Position numbers and translations under genes: made by a program
Assembly: GCF_030161095.1 (NCBI RefSeq)
Contig: NZ_BSPP01000005.1
Coordinates: 252,812 to 316,811 of the forward strand
DNA length: 64,000 nucleotides
Reading direction: 5' to 3'
Source of the DNA: Cypionkella aquatica
Lineage (GTDB): Bacteria; Pseudomonadota; Alphaproteobacteria; Rhodobacterales; Rhodobacteraceae
Part shown: one piece after another, positions 8,095 to 16,834 of the stretch
Position numbering within the stretch: position 1 is the stretch's first letter
Layout: every line of letters starts with the position of its first letter
The notes under the pieces: model-generated
What the model was told of the DNA's origin: nothing
What the model saw: only the letters and a program-made list of their open reading frames with translations
The model's database searches: none

Positions 8095-8391
8095 ATGAAT
8101 AATCAGACCTGGTCGAAGGCCAGGATCAAATGCGCCCTGGAAGAAAAAGGCATGACCATGACCGGTCTTGCCCAACTCCAAGGTATTGACCCGTCCCACT
8201 TCCGGCACGTCTGGAACCGGACCAATCGCCCTGCGGAGGCAGCACTTGCTGAGTATCTCAGCGTCCCCGTCGCAGAGCTCTTCCCGGACCGTTATCCCAT
8301 CAGAAAGTCTCGCATCCTTTCTAAGGAGAATGAGGCCCTGATTGCCAGTAAAAAAGCACAACGTGAAGCTGACAAGCGGGAGGCGGCATGA
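8095..8391 (+). CDS. ner: Ner/Nlp-family DNA-binding regulator
   Basis: First gene of the rightward early operon, 98 aa. Ner in Mu represses the repressor promoter and early transcription. The HTH reads TMTGLAQLQGIDPSHFRHVWNR, followed by RPAEAALAEYLSVPVAELFPDRYP, which is the family's typical ending (helix then LFPDRY). A GGAGA site lies before the ATG at 8095. It overlaps the next gene by ATGA, indicating translational coupling. Confidence 0.85.
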   Translation: MNNQTWSKARIKCALEEKGMTMTGLAQLQGIDPSHFRHVWNRTNRPAEAALAEYLSVPVAELFPDRYPIRKSRILSKENEALIASKKAQREADKREAA

Positions 8392-8741
8392 CCCTTCGTT
8401 TGTCAGTAAACCGCTGCGGCTTTGACATGGGTTCGGGCGAGTTGCGCGATGCGATTGCTGACTTGACCCTGTCGGCCAGCGAGATCGGCGCGGCCATCGG
8501 CATGCTCAACGCGACCGTCTCGGCCCCCCCAACTGAAGTGCGCGCCACCGCGTCGGCCCTGCGCATTCATCGCAACTGGTTGTTGGAGCAGGTCGAACTG
8601 CTGCGCGCGAAGCTGCGGCTATGTGAAAAGCGCGCTCGTGAGGCGGTGGTTCGCCGAACCGTCGAAAGCATGACGGTGACGCTTTTCCCGTCACCACATG
8701 CGCCGGTGATCAAGACTCGCGAAGAACGGGCGGTGCAGTGA
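8388..8741 (+). CDS. Hypothetical early phage protein, 117 aa
   Basis: ATG overlaps the ner stop (ATGA). Predicted helical protein (ELRDAIADLTLSASEIGAAIGML... RIHRNWLLEQVELLRAKLRL) with a basic middle region. No domain recognised. Its place in the tightly overlapping early cluster argues for a genuine gene. Confidence 0.65.
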   Translation: MTLRLSVNRCGFDMGSGELRDAIADLTLSASEIGAAIGMLNATVSAPPTEVRATASALRIHRNWLLEQVELLRAKLRLCEKRAREAVVRRTVESMTVTLFPSPHAPVIKTREERAVQ

Positions 8742-9103
8742 TGGGCGAAGTGTTGCAGCTGCGCGTACCCGCCATCAAACTCGGTCATGATGACGTGATC
8801 CTTGTGCCGCGTGAGACCAACACCGAGGCCGCGAGGGCAGTGCTGGCTCGGCCCAGCCTGCACACCGAGAACATGATGCGCGCTGCCTGCATCTGGCTGC
8901 GCGATAACAGCGACTGGATCGATCAAGAACGGGCGCGGCATGTCTTGAAGATGCTGGACCGTCAAAAGATCGAAGATGCCAGCTGGGCGCGCGAAAAGCG
9001 CGAAATGTACATCATCGGACTGTTTGCGGCGATCTGCCTGATCGGTATCGCGATCTTCGACGCCGCATGGGGCGCGCATCTGGCCGCAGGGGTGGCGCGA
9101 TGA
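8741..9103 (+). CDS. Hypothetical early phage membrane protein, 120 aa
   Basis: The ATG at 8741 shares its A with the preceding TGA; an alternative GTG at 8738 is possible. The first 85 residues are soluble and charged (LVPRETNTEAARAVLARPSL, WLRDNSDWIDQERARHVLKML). A single transmembrane helix near the C terminus (MYIIGLFAAICLIGIAIF) follows a basic anchor. No family recognised. Confidence 0.65.
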   Translation: MGEVLQLRVPAIKLGHDDVILVPRETNTEAARAVLARPSLHTENMMRAACIWLRDNSDWIDQERARHVLKMLDRQKIEDASWAREKREMYIIGLFAAICLIGIAIFDAAWGAHLAAGVAR

Positions 9104-9330
9104 TCAAGCTGCTCACGTCTGCACAGCAGGCTGCGCTTCGCGAGATCGACGCTGAAAAAGTCACAAAGCGCAACTGCGGAATTGGCGCTTGGCGCATCTT
9201 TGGGCCAGTTCAACCGACCGTCGTTGGGCGCGTGATCAGCATGAAACTCGCTGAGTGGGCCAAGGCGGAATACGGCGAAATCTGCGTTTTAACATCCGCC
9301 GGTCGTCAAGCCTTGTCGCTTAATCAATAG
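9100..9330 (+). CDS. Hypothetical early phage protein, 76 aa
   Basis: Start ATG at 9100 overlaps the previous stop (ATGATCAAGC). Reads MIKLLTSAQQAALREIDAEK... GRVISMKLAEWAKAEYGEICVLTSAGRQAL, a small winged-helix-like fold in which the last part resembles a wing and recognition helix. Such small HTH-like proteins are common in Mu-like early clusters. A GC-rich hairpin and a 49-base gap follow. Confidence 0.6.
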   Translation: MIKLLTSAQQAALREIDAEKVTKRNCGIGAWRIFGPVQPTVVGRVISMKLAEWAKAEYGEICVLTSAGRQALSLNQ

Positions 9331-9379
9331 CACCGCGCGATCAACGCGCGGGCATTCCTTAGTGTTTACAGGCACCTAA

Positions 9380-10231
9380 ATGACAGAAATTCACTACATT
9401 TCCCTTGATCATATCGAGGTTCCGTCCGACCGGGCGCGTGATTTTGACCCAGCATGGGCGGAAGGGCTGGCCGCGGTCATCGCGGTGCAAGGTTTGCTGC
9501 ACCCGATCCGCGTAAGGTCAGATGGCGACGGCTATCGCTTGATCGCCGGGCGGGTGCGCCTTGAAGCCTATCGCCTGTTGGATCGGCGGGAAATTCCAGC
9601 CACTGTTTCCGACGCGCAAACCGATGATGAGGCGCTGCTGGAAGAGGTAATGGAAAACCTCGGTCGTGCAGAGTTGATCGCATTGGATCGCTGCCACCAC
9701 CTTCATGGTTTGAAGCAAGTCTGGGAACGATTGCATCCGCAATCCAAGCGTGGCGGCGACAAAAACGTTAAAAAGGGCAAAGAAGGGACCAAACTGCAAA
9801 GTTTGCAGTTTGGTGAAAAGCCAGCGGAGGTCTTCGGTTTTGCCGAGGTGACCGCGAAGAAAATCGGCCTCTCTGCTCGAACAATCATGATGGCCGTCAA
9901 AATCTGGTCCGACCTGACGCCAGACAGCCGCCAGCGGCTGGCAGGCACGCCTTGGGCGGAGAAGCAGTCAGAGCTTATGCTGCTCTCAGGCGAAAAACCC
10001 AAGCGCCAAGCGGAAATCCTCGACAAGCTGCTGGCGCAAAACGCCCGTGTCTCCTCGGTGGCCGACGCGATGGGGTTGCTCAACAACGGCGTCATCTTTG
10101 ATGATGTCGAGCGCAAGTTCCTGACGGCTAACAAGGTTTTTGGGAAGTTGGCCGATCCGGTGCTTGATCGCCTGATCGCCGCCAACCAAGAGCGCATCGT
10201 CGCCTCCCTGCAGCGTCAGGGTCGCATCTGA
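9380..10231 (+). CDS. ParB/RepB-like nuclease-domain protein
   Basis: 283 aa. The N-terminal ParB domain (residues about 5-95) includes VIAVQGLLHPIRVR and YRLIAGRVRLEAYRLL, the GxRRxxA-type box here as GRVRLEAY. A helical HTH-like region follows (FAEVTAKKIGLSARTIMMAVKI). The family binds or nicks DNA and CTP. In Mu-like phages of alphaproteobacteria a ParB-like gene often precedes the transposase. Its role there is not established, perhaps DNA binding or regulation. ATGA overlap with the next gene. Confidence 0.82.
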   Translation: MTEIHYISLDHIEVPSDRARDFDPAWAEGLAAVIAVQGLLHPIRVRSDGDGYRLIAGRVRLEAYRLLDRREIPATVSDAQTDDEALLEEVMENLGRAELIALDRCHHLHGLKQVWERLHPQSKRGGDKNVKKGKEGTKLQSLQFGEKPAEVFGFAEVTAKKIGLSARTIMMAVKIWSDLTPDSRQRLAGTPWAEKQSELMLLSGEKPKRQAEILDKLLAQNARVSSVADAMGLLNNGVIFDDVERKFLTANKVFGKLADPVLDRLIAANQERIVASLQRQGRI

Positions 10232-10698
10232 TGACCCGGCACCGCGACCCTTTGACCAAAGACCTCTTTAGCTGGCAGCCGCCTAAGGTGGCTGTTGGCT
10301 ATGGTCCTGATGTTGCTGGGCGCGGAGCCTTGGAAAACAAGATTGCGCGGCTGATTTCGCGTGCGCTGCGTGATGCCAGAGCAGAGGGGCGACTGGACCG
10401 CGCTGATATTGCGGGCCGCATATCGCTTTATCTGGGGCGCACGGTTTCAGAGGCAATGTTGAACAAATGGTCGTCAGAGGGCTCAGAAGATCATCGTATC
10501 CCGTTGGACGCGTTCATCGCCCTTGTTGATGCAACAGGTGCGAAGGATTTGCTGGGCTTTGTGCCGGGTGAGTTCGGGCTGACGGTCATTGAAAGCGAAT
10601 ACGCTGAAATGATCGAAGAGCAGCTTTTGGACGAGCATATCGAAGAAATGCAGTCGCGCAGACAAGTGCTTTCGGCGCGTCGGAGGGTGCGGAAATGA
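10231..10698 (+). CDS. Hypothetical phage protein upstream of transposase, 155 aa
   Basis: ATG overlaps the ParB-like stop. Residues 30-90 (GALENKIARLISRALRDARAEGRLDRADIAGRISLYLG, SEAMLNKWSSEGSEDHRIPLDAFIALVDATG) look like an XRE/Cro-type regulator of a kind repeatedly found next to MuA in Mu-like phages. C-terminal helix is acidic then basic. It couples to the transposase by ATGA. Exact role unknown. Confidence 0.7.
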   Translation: MTRHRDPLTKDLFSWQPPKVAVGYGPDVAGRGALENKIARLISRALRDARAEGRLDRADIAGRISLYLGRTVSEAMLNKWSSEGSEDHRIPLDAFIALVDATGAKDLLGFVPGEFGLTVIESEYAEMIEEQLLDEHIEEMQSRRQVLSARRRVRK

Positions 10699-12848
10699 CG
10701 CAGGTTTTCTTCACAGCACGCGAGTTGGCCGAGGTCGCCACAAAGCGCGGCGTTACCGCCTTCCCGCAAAGCGAGCGTGGCGTTCAAGTTCATGCGGCCC
10801 GTGAGGGCTGGATAGATTTGCCGCCGAACCTTTGCCGTAAGCGCAAAGGCCTTGGCGGTGGGCGCGAGTATCACCAGTCTCTACTGCCATTTGAATTGCA
10901 GCAGGCATTGGCCAGCAGAGATATGAAAGTGCATCGGGCTGCAGAAGTCCTGCAGCGTCAGGAATCTGATGGTCGCAAACTCGCCACCCTGAAAACCGCC
11001 TCGCTTTCCGCCCGTCAGCGCGGCGTGATGGAAGCCCGGTCGCAGGTTCTGTTGGCGATAGAAGCTTATCAAATCCCGCGCGGTCAATCGCGTGCATCGG
11101 CGGTCAAGGACTTCGGCTTGGCTCAGGCAGAGTTTCGACATTGGCTGACCGATCCAGAGATGTTTGGGCTGACAGAGGCAGTCCTTACGATGGCCAATGA
11201 TCGGCAGAAAGGTGACCAATCAATCAGCATCCGCACCATCCAGCGCTGGTTTGCAGCGCGTGAAGCACGCGGAGTCGCAGGACTTGCTCCGGTTGTCAGC
11301 AAAGAAGCCGATCCTGTACCGCCAGGCTTTGTGGATTTCCTGAAACACTATGCTATCGGCTCCAAACCGCACGCCACCGAGGCGCTCGCCGCCTATATGG
11401 ACACCAACCCAGCATTCCCGCTGACCATTGATCAGGTGCGCCACACCCTGAAGGTCAAGCTGAACGACATCGAAAAGAACGTCGGACGCGAAGGATTGCT
11501 GACGCTGCGGTCGCGAATGGCCTATATCCAGAGGACGACCGAGGGGCTTTGGCCGACCACGATCTACACCGCCGATGGCAAAACCTTTGACGCCGAAATT
11601 GCCGATCCGGTCAGCGGCAATGCTATCCGCCCGGAAATCACCTCGGTGCTTGATGTCGCCACGCGCAAATGTGTTGGCATTGCGATCTCGCGCAAGGAAA
11701 ACGTCATTGCGGTGGTCGAGGCTCTGCGCCGATCTTGTACCAGCAACGGTGTCTGCGCGATTTTCTACACCGACCGAGGGCCGGGGTACAAAAACAAGAC
11801 CGTTGACGGCGATGTCGGCGGTTTGATGGGACGCCTCAGCATCACCAAGATGCACGCGCTGCCATACAATTCGCAGGCCAAAGGCATCATCGAACGCTTC
11901 AACGGCACCTGTTGGAACCCGCTGGCCCGTCGTTTGCCCACCTACATCGGCGAAACGATGGACAAGCAGGCCGGGAATGCGATCCACAAGCTGACCCGTT
12001 CGGAAATCAAGCAATTCGGTCGTTCGAACAACCTGCCGACGTGGGAGCATTTCCTTGCGATGTGCGAACAGACCGTCACGGAATACAATGATGCACCGCA
12101 CAGTGGCCTGCCAAAGATCGAAGACCCGATCACCGGAAAAATGCGGCATATGTCGCCCAACGAATGCTGGGCCTCGCATGTTGCATCGGGTTTTGAGCCC
12201 GTCACGATTGATGCTGACGAGGAAGACGATTTGTTCCGGCCCTATGAGGTGCGGATTTGTCGCCGAGCTTTGGTCGAATGGAACAAAAACCAGTATTTCC
12301 ACACTGATCTGGAGGCTTGGCACAGCCGCAAGGTCTGGGTTGGCTATGATCTGCATCGGGCCGATAAAGTTTGGGTTCGTGAGTTCGAGGAAGAAGACGG
12401 TCAGCCGGGCCGCTTGATCTGTGTGGCTGAATTCTCGGGCAACAAAGAGCGTTACATCCCCCACACCTATCAACGCGAGGCGGAAGAGAAGCGCGTCAAA
12501 GGTCAGCTTAAGCGGATCGGCAAAAAGCAGCAGCAGATCGTTGAACAGTTGGACGATGCCCGGCTCATTGATCTTGGGGTGGCGATGCCCATGCCCGTTA
12601 TCACGCCGGAGCCAGAATTGGCCGAAGTGGTGCGACCGATGAATTTCCCCAAACCGAAGGCGGTGCCACGCGCGCAGCACCCGGATGTCGAGCTGGCGTT
12701 CGATGTGTTGGCTGACGCCTCAAAGCTCACCAGTGGGCGGCGTCAGCTTTTGCTGGACCTGACGGCTGGTCGGGCGGGGCGTGAGTTTTTGAGAATATCA
12801 GGCGTGGACCTTGCCATGTTGGACGACCTGCTGAGGTCCGCCGCCTGA
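10695..12848 (+). CDS. Mu-type DDE transposase A
   Basis: Catalyses strand transfer of the phage genome into target DNA for integration and replicative transposition. 717 aa. An N-terminal Mu-type DNA-binding domain (about residues 1-75, FTARELAEVATKRGV) is followed by a second HTH region. The RNase-H-like core has the triad D294 (TADGK), D360 (YTDRGPG) and E400 (IIERFNG). The C-terminal beta-barrel and MuB-interacting tail end at LRSAA. Length and order match MuA (663 aa). A gap of 34 bases with an AGAGAGGA site leads to MuB. Confidence 0.95.
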   Translation: MTQVFFTARELAEVATKRGVTAFPQSERGVQVHAAREGWIDLPPNLCRKRKGLGGGREYHQSLLPFELQQALASRDMKVHRAAEVLQRQESDGRKLATLKTASLSARQRGVMEARSQVLLAIEAYQIPRGQSRASAVKDFGLAQAEFRHWLTDPEMFGLTEAVLTMANDRQKGDQSISIRTIQRWFAAREARGVAGLAPVVSKEADPVPPGFVDFLKHYAIGSKPHATEALAAYMDTNPAFPLTIDQVRHTLKVKLNDIEKNVGREGLLTLRSRMAYIQRTTEGLWPTTIYTADGKTFDAEIADPVSGNAIRPEITSVLDVATRKCVGIAISRKENVIAVVEALRRSCTSNGVCAIFYTDRGPGYKNKTVDGDVGGLMGRLSITKMHALPYNSQAKGIIERFNGTCWNPLARRLPTYIGETMDKQAGNAIHKLTRSEIKQFGRSNNLPTWEHFLAMCEQTVTEYNDAPHSGLPKIEDPITGKMRHMSPNECWASHVASGFEPVTIDADEEDDLFRPYEVRICRRALVEWNKNQYFHTDLEAWHSRKVWVGYDLHRADKVWVREFEEEDGQPGRLICVAEFSGNKERYIPHTYQREAEEKRVKGQLKRIGKKQQQIVEQLDDARLIDLGVAMPMPVITPEPELAEVVRPMNFPKPKAVPRAQHPDVELAFDVLADASKLTSGRRQLLLDLTAGRAGREFLRISGVDLAMLDDLLRSAA

Positions 12849-12882
12849 TCACTGACGAGCAGTAGAAGAGAGGACAGAATAA

Positions 12883-13659
12883 ATGAAACAGGGCTTCGTT
12901 GAAACAAGAAACTACACAAAGTTCATGGAGGGCATGACCGCGCTTGAGGCGCGCGGGTCAGTTGAATGCCGGTTGGTCGTCGTAGACGGACTTCCGGGGT
13001 TGGGCAAAACGACCATCCTGCATCGTTGGGCGGCGATGGAAGATTGCATCTATTTGCGCGCCAAGACCGAATGGTCAGCGTATTGGATGATGTCCGAATT
13101 GTTGATCGGCCTCGGTGTTTCTGACGCTGAAATCCCGCGCGGTCATGAAAAACGCTTCCGCGCATGTATCGCCGCCCTCTCTGAACGCTTGGCACGCGCG
13201 CAAACCGCGCGTCAGCAATTTGCCATCGTCATTGATGAAGCGGACCACGTTTCTGGCAAGTCCGCATTGGTCGATACAATCCGCGACTTCACAGATCTGA
13301 CCGAGGTACCCTTCGTGCTTGTCGGCATGGGGCGCATCCGGGACAATTTGACCAAGCACCCGCAGACTGCCAGCCGGATCAGTCGCTACATCCGCTTTGA
13401 ACCTGCTGGCATTGATGATGTTCAGGTCTTCCTAGATCGCAAATGCGCGATACCTGTGGCCCCTGATCTTGCCAGCTTTGTCGCGCAGGCAACTCGTGGC
13501 TTTAATCGGGAAATTCTTGAAGCCATCGTGTCAATCGAACGCTTTGGCCAGCGTAACGCTCCCGCAGGCCCCGAGGGGCTGACGCTGCGGGAAATGGCTG
13601 GTGAGCATTTGATCAATGACCGGAAATCGGGTCAGGCAATCATGGTGCCGGGTCGCTGA
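12883..13659 (+). CDS. Mu B-like ATP-binding target-capture protein
   Basis: AAA+ ATPase that coats target DNA and delivers it to transposase A, also giving target immunity. 258 aa with Walker A GLPGLGKTT at residues 36-44, Walker B IVIDEAD at 115-121, and a sensor region LVGMGRI. It lacks the N-terminal HTH of enterobacterial MuB and is therefore shorter than the 312-aa Mu protein. Strong ribosome-binding site AGAGAGGA. Directly downstream of the transposase, as expected. Confidence 0.92.
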   Translation: MKQGFVETRNYTKFMEGMTALEARGSVECRLVVVDGLPGLGKTTILHRWAAMEDCIYLRAKTEWSAYWMMSELLIGLGVSDAEIPRGHEKRFRACIAALSERLARAQTARQQFAIVIDEADHVSGKSALVDTIRDFTDLTEVPFVLVGMGRIRDNLTKHPQTASRISRYIRFEPAGIDDVQVFLDRKCAIPVAPDLASFVAQATRGFNREILEAIVSIERFGQRNAPAGPEGLTLREMAGEHLINDRKSGQAIMVPGR

Positions 13660-13660
13660 A

Positions 13661-14239
13661 ATGGTCGAAGCATCCACTCAGACACAAGTGCTTTATGGCG
13701 TCGGATCGGCTTGTCTATCTATTGATGCGTTGGCCGCAACCATTGAGCGTCCGCGCTACAAGATTGCCAAAGCATTGCATCGGCTGATTAATCGCGGCCT
13801 GATCGAGCGCCGGGAAGAAGGTTGCTTTACCGCAACCGCCGCAGGGCAAGCCTTTATCGCAGGCGGCGCGGAAATCCCAAACGGCGCGCCAACCGCTGAA
13901 GCAGCTTGCCGCAAGCCAGTGCGAGGCACCCTGCGGCAACGAGCTTGGCAGGCCATGCGGGTCCAATCCTGTAGCTTCACGATCCGCAAAATCGCCATGC
14001 TGGCGGCGCGTGACGAGGTCAACGCTGAACAGGATTTGCACAAGTGGTATCGCGCGCTTGAAGCGGCCGGATATTTGCAGCGCCAGCCGCGACGCGAGGC
14101 TGGAACTGCGACGACCAGCAATGGCCTGCTCCGATTCACTTTGCTGCGCAATACCGGGAATATCGCGCCGGTCCACAGCATCAAATACGGCTGCATCCGC
14201 GATCCGAACACCGGGGAGGATACGCCATGCACAAAGTAG
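13661..14239 (+). CDS. Hypothetical early phage protein with winged-helix features
   Basis: 192 aa from ATG 13661, one base after the MuB stop. Two winged-helix-like segments are seen: CLSIDALAATIERPRYKIAKALHRLINRGLIERR near the N terminus and RKIAMLAARDEVNAEQDLHKWYRALEAAGYLQRQ near residue 125. It is probably a DNA-binding protein of the Mu early region. The end overlaps the next gene by 13 bases. Confidence 0.7.
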   Translation: MVEASTQTQVLYGVGSACLSIDALAATIERPRYKIAKALHRLINRGLIERREEGCFTATAAGQAFIAGGAEIPNGAPTAEAACRKPVRGTLRQRAWQAMRVQSCSFTIRKIAMLAARDEVNAEQDLHKWYRALEAAGYLQRQPRREAGTATTSNGLLRFTLLRNTGNIAPVHSIKYGCIRDPNTGEDTPCTK

Positions 14240-14607
14240 CGCTTGGGCTTGATCTTCCCGATCCTGAGTGGGTGCAGCTGCTGCGCACGGAAGTCGATGT
14301 AAAGCGCCGCAGCATTGCAGCTGTCGCCCGTGACATCGGCATGCCGCGCCCTTCGCTTTCGATGCTGCTGTCAGGCACCTATCCCGCTGGACTGGACAAG
14401 GTTTCAGCCAAATTTGCGGCGGTCGTCATCTCGAAGTTTCGCGGGCAGGTGCTGTGCCCACATTTGCGCAAAGGCATCGGCATCGATGTCTGCAAAGGCC
14501 ATGCCTTGGCACCCATGAAGATGTCTGCCCCGGACGAATTGAAATTCTGGGCGGCATGTCGCGCGTGCCCCCTAAACCCAATCACCCAAACCAAAAAGGA
14601 GGCCTGA
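14227..14607 (+). CDS. HTH-containing early phage protein with Cys cluster
   Basis: 126 aa. The N-terminal half has an XRE-like HTH (RSIAAVARDIGMPRPSLSMLLSGTYPAG). The C-terminal half has four Cys (VLCPHLR, DVCKGH, ACRACPLNP) that could bind zinc. This domain pair recurs in Mu-like phages of Pseudomonas and Rhodobacter as a conserved hypothetical. Function unknown; probably a regulator. Confidence 0.7.
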   Translation: MHKVALGLDLPDPEWVQLLRTEVDVKRRSIAAVARDIGMPRPSLSMLLSGTYPAGLDKVSAKFAAVVISKFRGQVLCPHLRKGIGIDVCKGHALAPMKMSAPDELKFWAACRACPLNPITQTKKEA

Positions 14608-14608
14608 A

Positions 14609-15238
14609 ATGGCAGCTGACTTCATCATCACCGGCGATCACCCGACCCACATGCTCGACAGCAAAGGGCGCGCGGTTCCCGTCGCCAACGTCAAAGACGC
14701 GGACAAGCTGATCTCGCAAACCGTCGATAAAATTCATGGATTTGCGGACGATTTGAACGGTCAGGTCGAGCGCTTCAAAGGCCATACTTATGACGACGTC
14801 TACACCACGGTCGCTCTTTTGGCCGAGCATTATGGCGTCAAGCGCGGCGGCGAGAAGGGCAATATCACCCTGACCAGCTTTGACGGCCTGAAGCGTGTCA
14901 GGATTAGCATTGCTGATCAGGTGGCGTTCGGCCCCCAGCTGCAAATCGCGAAACAGCTGGTCGATCAATACATTGAGGAATTCCGGGACCGCATCCCGGA
15001 TGAGATCATGCCGCTGCTGACCCATGCTTTTCACATGGAAAAGCCGGGCGTGGTAAATTCTGACGCGGTCTACGGGCTGCAAAACCTCAAGATCGAACAT
15101 CCGATCTGGGAACAGGCTATGCGCGCGATCACCGATAGCCGCGTGCTCATCGGGTCCAAATCCTATGTCGTGATTGAACGGCGGGCAGATTATGGCGCGG
15201 CGTGGAAACAGGTCACCATCAATTTGGCGAAAGCCTGA
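14609..15238 (+). CDS. DUF3164 family early phage protein
   Basis: 209 aa with a strong AAAGGAGGC site before the ATG. The sequence (DSKGRAVPVANVKDADKL, GGEKGNITLTSFDGLKRVRISIADQVAFGPQLQIAKQLVDQYI) matches the DUF3164 family that is nearly universal in Mu-like phage early regions. Members lie between MuB and GemA and their biochemical role is unknown. The stop overlaps the next start (TGATG). Confidence 0.85.
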   Translation: MAADFIITGDHPTHMLDSKGRAVPVANVKDADKLISQTVDKIHGFADDLNGQVERFKGHTYDDVYTTVALLAEHYGVKRGGEKGNITLTSFDGLKRVRISIADQVAFGPQLQIAKQLVDQYIEEFRDRIPDEIMPLLTHAFHMEKPGVVNSDAVYGLQNLKIEHPIWEQAMRAITDSRVLIGSKSYVVIERRADYGAAWKQVTINLAKA

Positions 15239-15876
15239 TGGGCATGCAGATCCCATTTCACACCTCGCGCGGGCCGGTTGATCTGGCGATGCTTTGTCCA
15301 GGTGATTTCGCCGGGTCGATGATCGCGGAGGCGCTTTCCAAGATCAACCGCTTCACGGGCCACAGCCGATTGCCGTGGTCAGTTGCCGCGCATTCGCTGC
15401 TGGTGGAAGCACTCTGCCCCACCAAGGCGCTGAAAGGCTGGGCGCTGTTACACGACGCACATGAGGCGTTCCTTGGCGATATCACGACGCCTGCTTTGGA
15501 GTTGATCTGTGCATCAGGCAACCCCGTGGCGGTCCAGAACGCGATCAACAATGCCAAGGGCCGCATGGACCGGGCAATCGGGGCGGCGTGGTCATGCGCA
15601 CCACAGCCGATGAGCTTGGAAATCCGCCGTGCTGACTGGATCGCGCTGCAGGCCGAGCGGCTATACTTTTTCAAGGAGCCTCTCCCGGCGGAACTCACCG
15701 AGGACGAACGCCGGGACGCTTTGCATGGTGCTGCGCTGATCCTGCGCCTGCCACATGGCTCCGATTGGCTATGGGCCGCGCGTTCGTGGCTGAACCGCGC
15801 ACAAGAACTTCAAATCGACGGGCTGCTAACGCTGCCCAGCGAGACTGCCCCGTCCAGCACGTCGCTGGTCGGTTAA
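15238..15876 (+). CDS. HD-domain phosphohydrolase (YfbR-like 5'-nucleotidase)
   Basis: 212 aa. The metal-binding HD motif appears as HS (SVAAHSLLV, residues about 43-51), LLHDAHEAFLGDI and a late WIALQAERLYFF, matching YfbR-type dNMP 5'-nucleotidases and phage HD hydrolases. It would hydrolyse nucleoside monophosphates and adjust the nucleotide pool during replication. Start ATG at 15238 overlaps the DUF3164 stop. Fold is well supported; substrate is inferred. Confidence 0.75.
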   Translation: MGMQIPFHTSRGPVDLAMLCPGDFAGSMIAEALSKINRFTGHSRLPWSVAAHSLLVEALCPTKALKGWALLHDAHEAFLGDITTPALELICASGNPVAVQNAINNAKGRMDRAIGAAWSCAPQPMSLEIRRADWIALQAERLYFFKEPLPAELTEDERRDALHGAALILRLPHGSDWLWAARSWLNRAQELQIDGLLTLPSETAPSSTSLVG

Positions 15877-15892
15877 CCCCAAGGAGGAACCT

Positions 15893-16165
15893 ATGGGCAC
15901 TGTTAACAAAGGCAATATTATCCGCGAAATCGCCACCAAGAGTCGCGTCCCCGAGGTCGTGGTCAAGGACATTCTTGAGCAGTTTCTTGACGGCATCACC
16001 GCGCGCGCCGAGGCAGGCGACACTATTTCGCTGATCGGATTTGGCAAGTTTCAGGTGAAAGCACGCCCGGCACGCCCGGGTCGCAATCCGGCCACCGGCG
16101 TTCCGATGGAAATCCCAGAAAGCCGCAAGCTGACCTTCAAGCCATCCCCGAAGAAGGTGGCCTGA
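15893..16165 (+). CDS. HU/IHF-family DNA-bending protein
   Basis: 90 aa, the standard HU length. It has the dimer core (NIIREIATKSRVPEVVVKDILEQF), ISLIGFGKFQVKARPARPGRNPATG for the DNA-binding arm with its intercalating Pro, and a final helix. Strong AAGGAGG site. Mu transposition depends on host HU and IHF for transpososome assembly, so a phage-encoded copy may reduce that dependence. A hairpin follows. Confidence 0.93.
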   Translation: MGTVNKGNIIREIATKSRVPEVVVKDILEQFLDGITARAEAGDTISLIGFGKFQVKARPARPGRNPATGVPMEIPESRKLTFKPSPKKVA

Positions 16166-16182
16166 CCGTCCCTTGCGAAACC

Positions 16183-16204
16183 CCGCCCGGATCACACCGG
16201 GCGG
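16183..16204. terminator. GC hairpin after the HU gene
   Basis: CCGCCCGG, loop ATCACA, CCGGGCGG. No T-run follows, so it is either a weak or Rho-assisted terminator or a processing site separating early sub-operons. Confidence 0.45.
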
Positions 16205-16255
16205 CGGTCGGTGCGGCGTGGTGGCCGTGTCCTGATGAGCAGCCCGGAGGTAGAG

Positions 16256-16834
16256 ATGAGCTATATGTTGCGTGACCGCCCCGATGGGCAATTTGAGATC
16301 GTGCTGTCCCGGCCGATCCTTGTCGGCATTTTTCCCGAGAAGGATGTGGCATCGCGGGTCATGTTCTTCCTTCAGGAAGAAGAGATCGAGTTGCCCGAGC
16401 AAGCCGTCTCGTCATTCGGTCAGGCTTTGCGCGATGCAGCAGCGGCTGAGGCAGAGACACAGGCTTCGCTTCTGGATGTAGTTGAGGTGAAACGGGCCTC
16501 CCCCCCCCTGAGGCATACACCTGCCGTTGTGGCAAAGCCGAAGGTGCCTGCTGTACGGCCAAAGACCGCGCCTCTGATGGTCGTCTCCGACCGCCTGACC
16601 GAAGCTCAGTTGGAAGAGGCTTTCGCGCGCATCAGTTCGGGCGAAAAGCTCAATCTGATCGCTCCGACCTTCGATCTGACCGTTGGGCAGTTGCGCTCGG
16701 TCTGGGCGCAACAATGTCGCAAGCTGCAGGAGCATTTGGCGGGCGGCGGCAAGGTGCCATGCGCGATGTGTAAAACACCGTTTGTCCCGTCGATTTCTCA
16801 CCCCGACAGCTGCGCGCGGTGCAGCCGTGACTGA
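16256..16834 (+). CDS. Hypothetical early phage protein with C-terminal zinc-finger-like motif
   Basis: 192 aa from ATG 16256, chosen for the CGGAGG site 8 bases upstream over a GTG at 16211. The middle is Pro-rich. A helical segment (LTEAQLEEAFARISSGEKLNLIAPTFDLTVGQLRSVWAQQC) resembles an HTH, and the end CAMCKTPF...CARCSRD is a CxxC-x-CxxC zinc-ribbon candidate. No named family. Overlaps the next gene by 8 bases. Confidence 0.65.
   Translation: MSYMLRDRPDGQFEIVLSRPILVGIFPEKDVASRVMFFLQEEEIELPEQAVSSFGQALRDAAAAEAETQASLLDVVEVKRASPPLRHTPAVVAKPKVPAVRPKTAPLMVVSDRLTEAQLEEAFARISSGEKLNLIAPTFDLTVGQLRSVWAQQCRKLQEHLAGGGKVPCAMCKTPFVPSISHPDSCARCSRD

Noticed and set aside
8466..8697. Minus-strand Ser/Arg-rich frames in the early region
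   Set aside because: Opposed to an ATGA-coupled chain of plus-strand genes and without protein-like features.
11220..12680. 486-codon minus-strand frame opposite the transposase
   Set aside because: It mirrors MuA codons in a GC-rich gene and has no protein-like motifs, while MuA has its full DDE triad on the plus strand.
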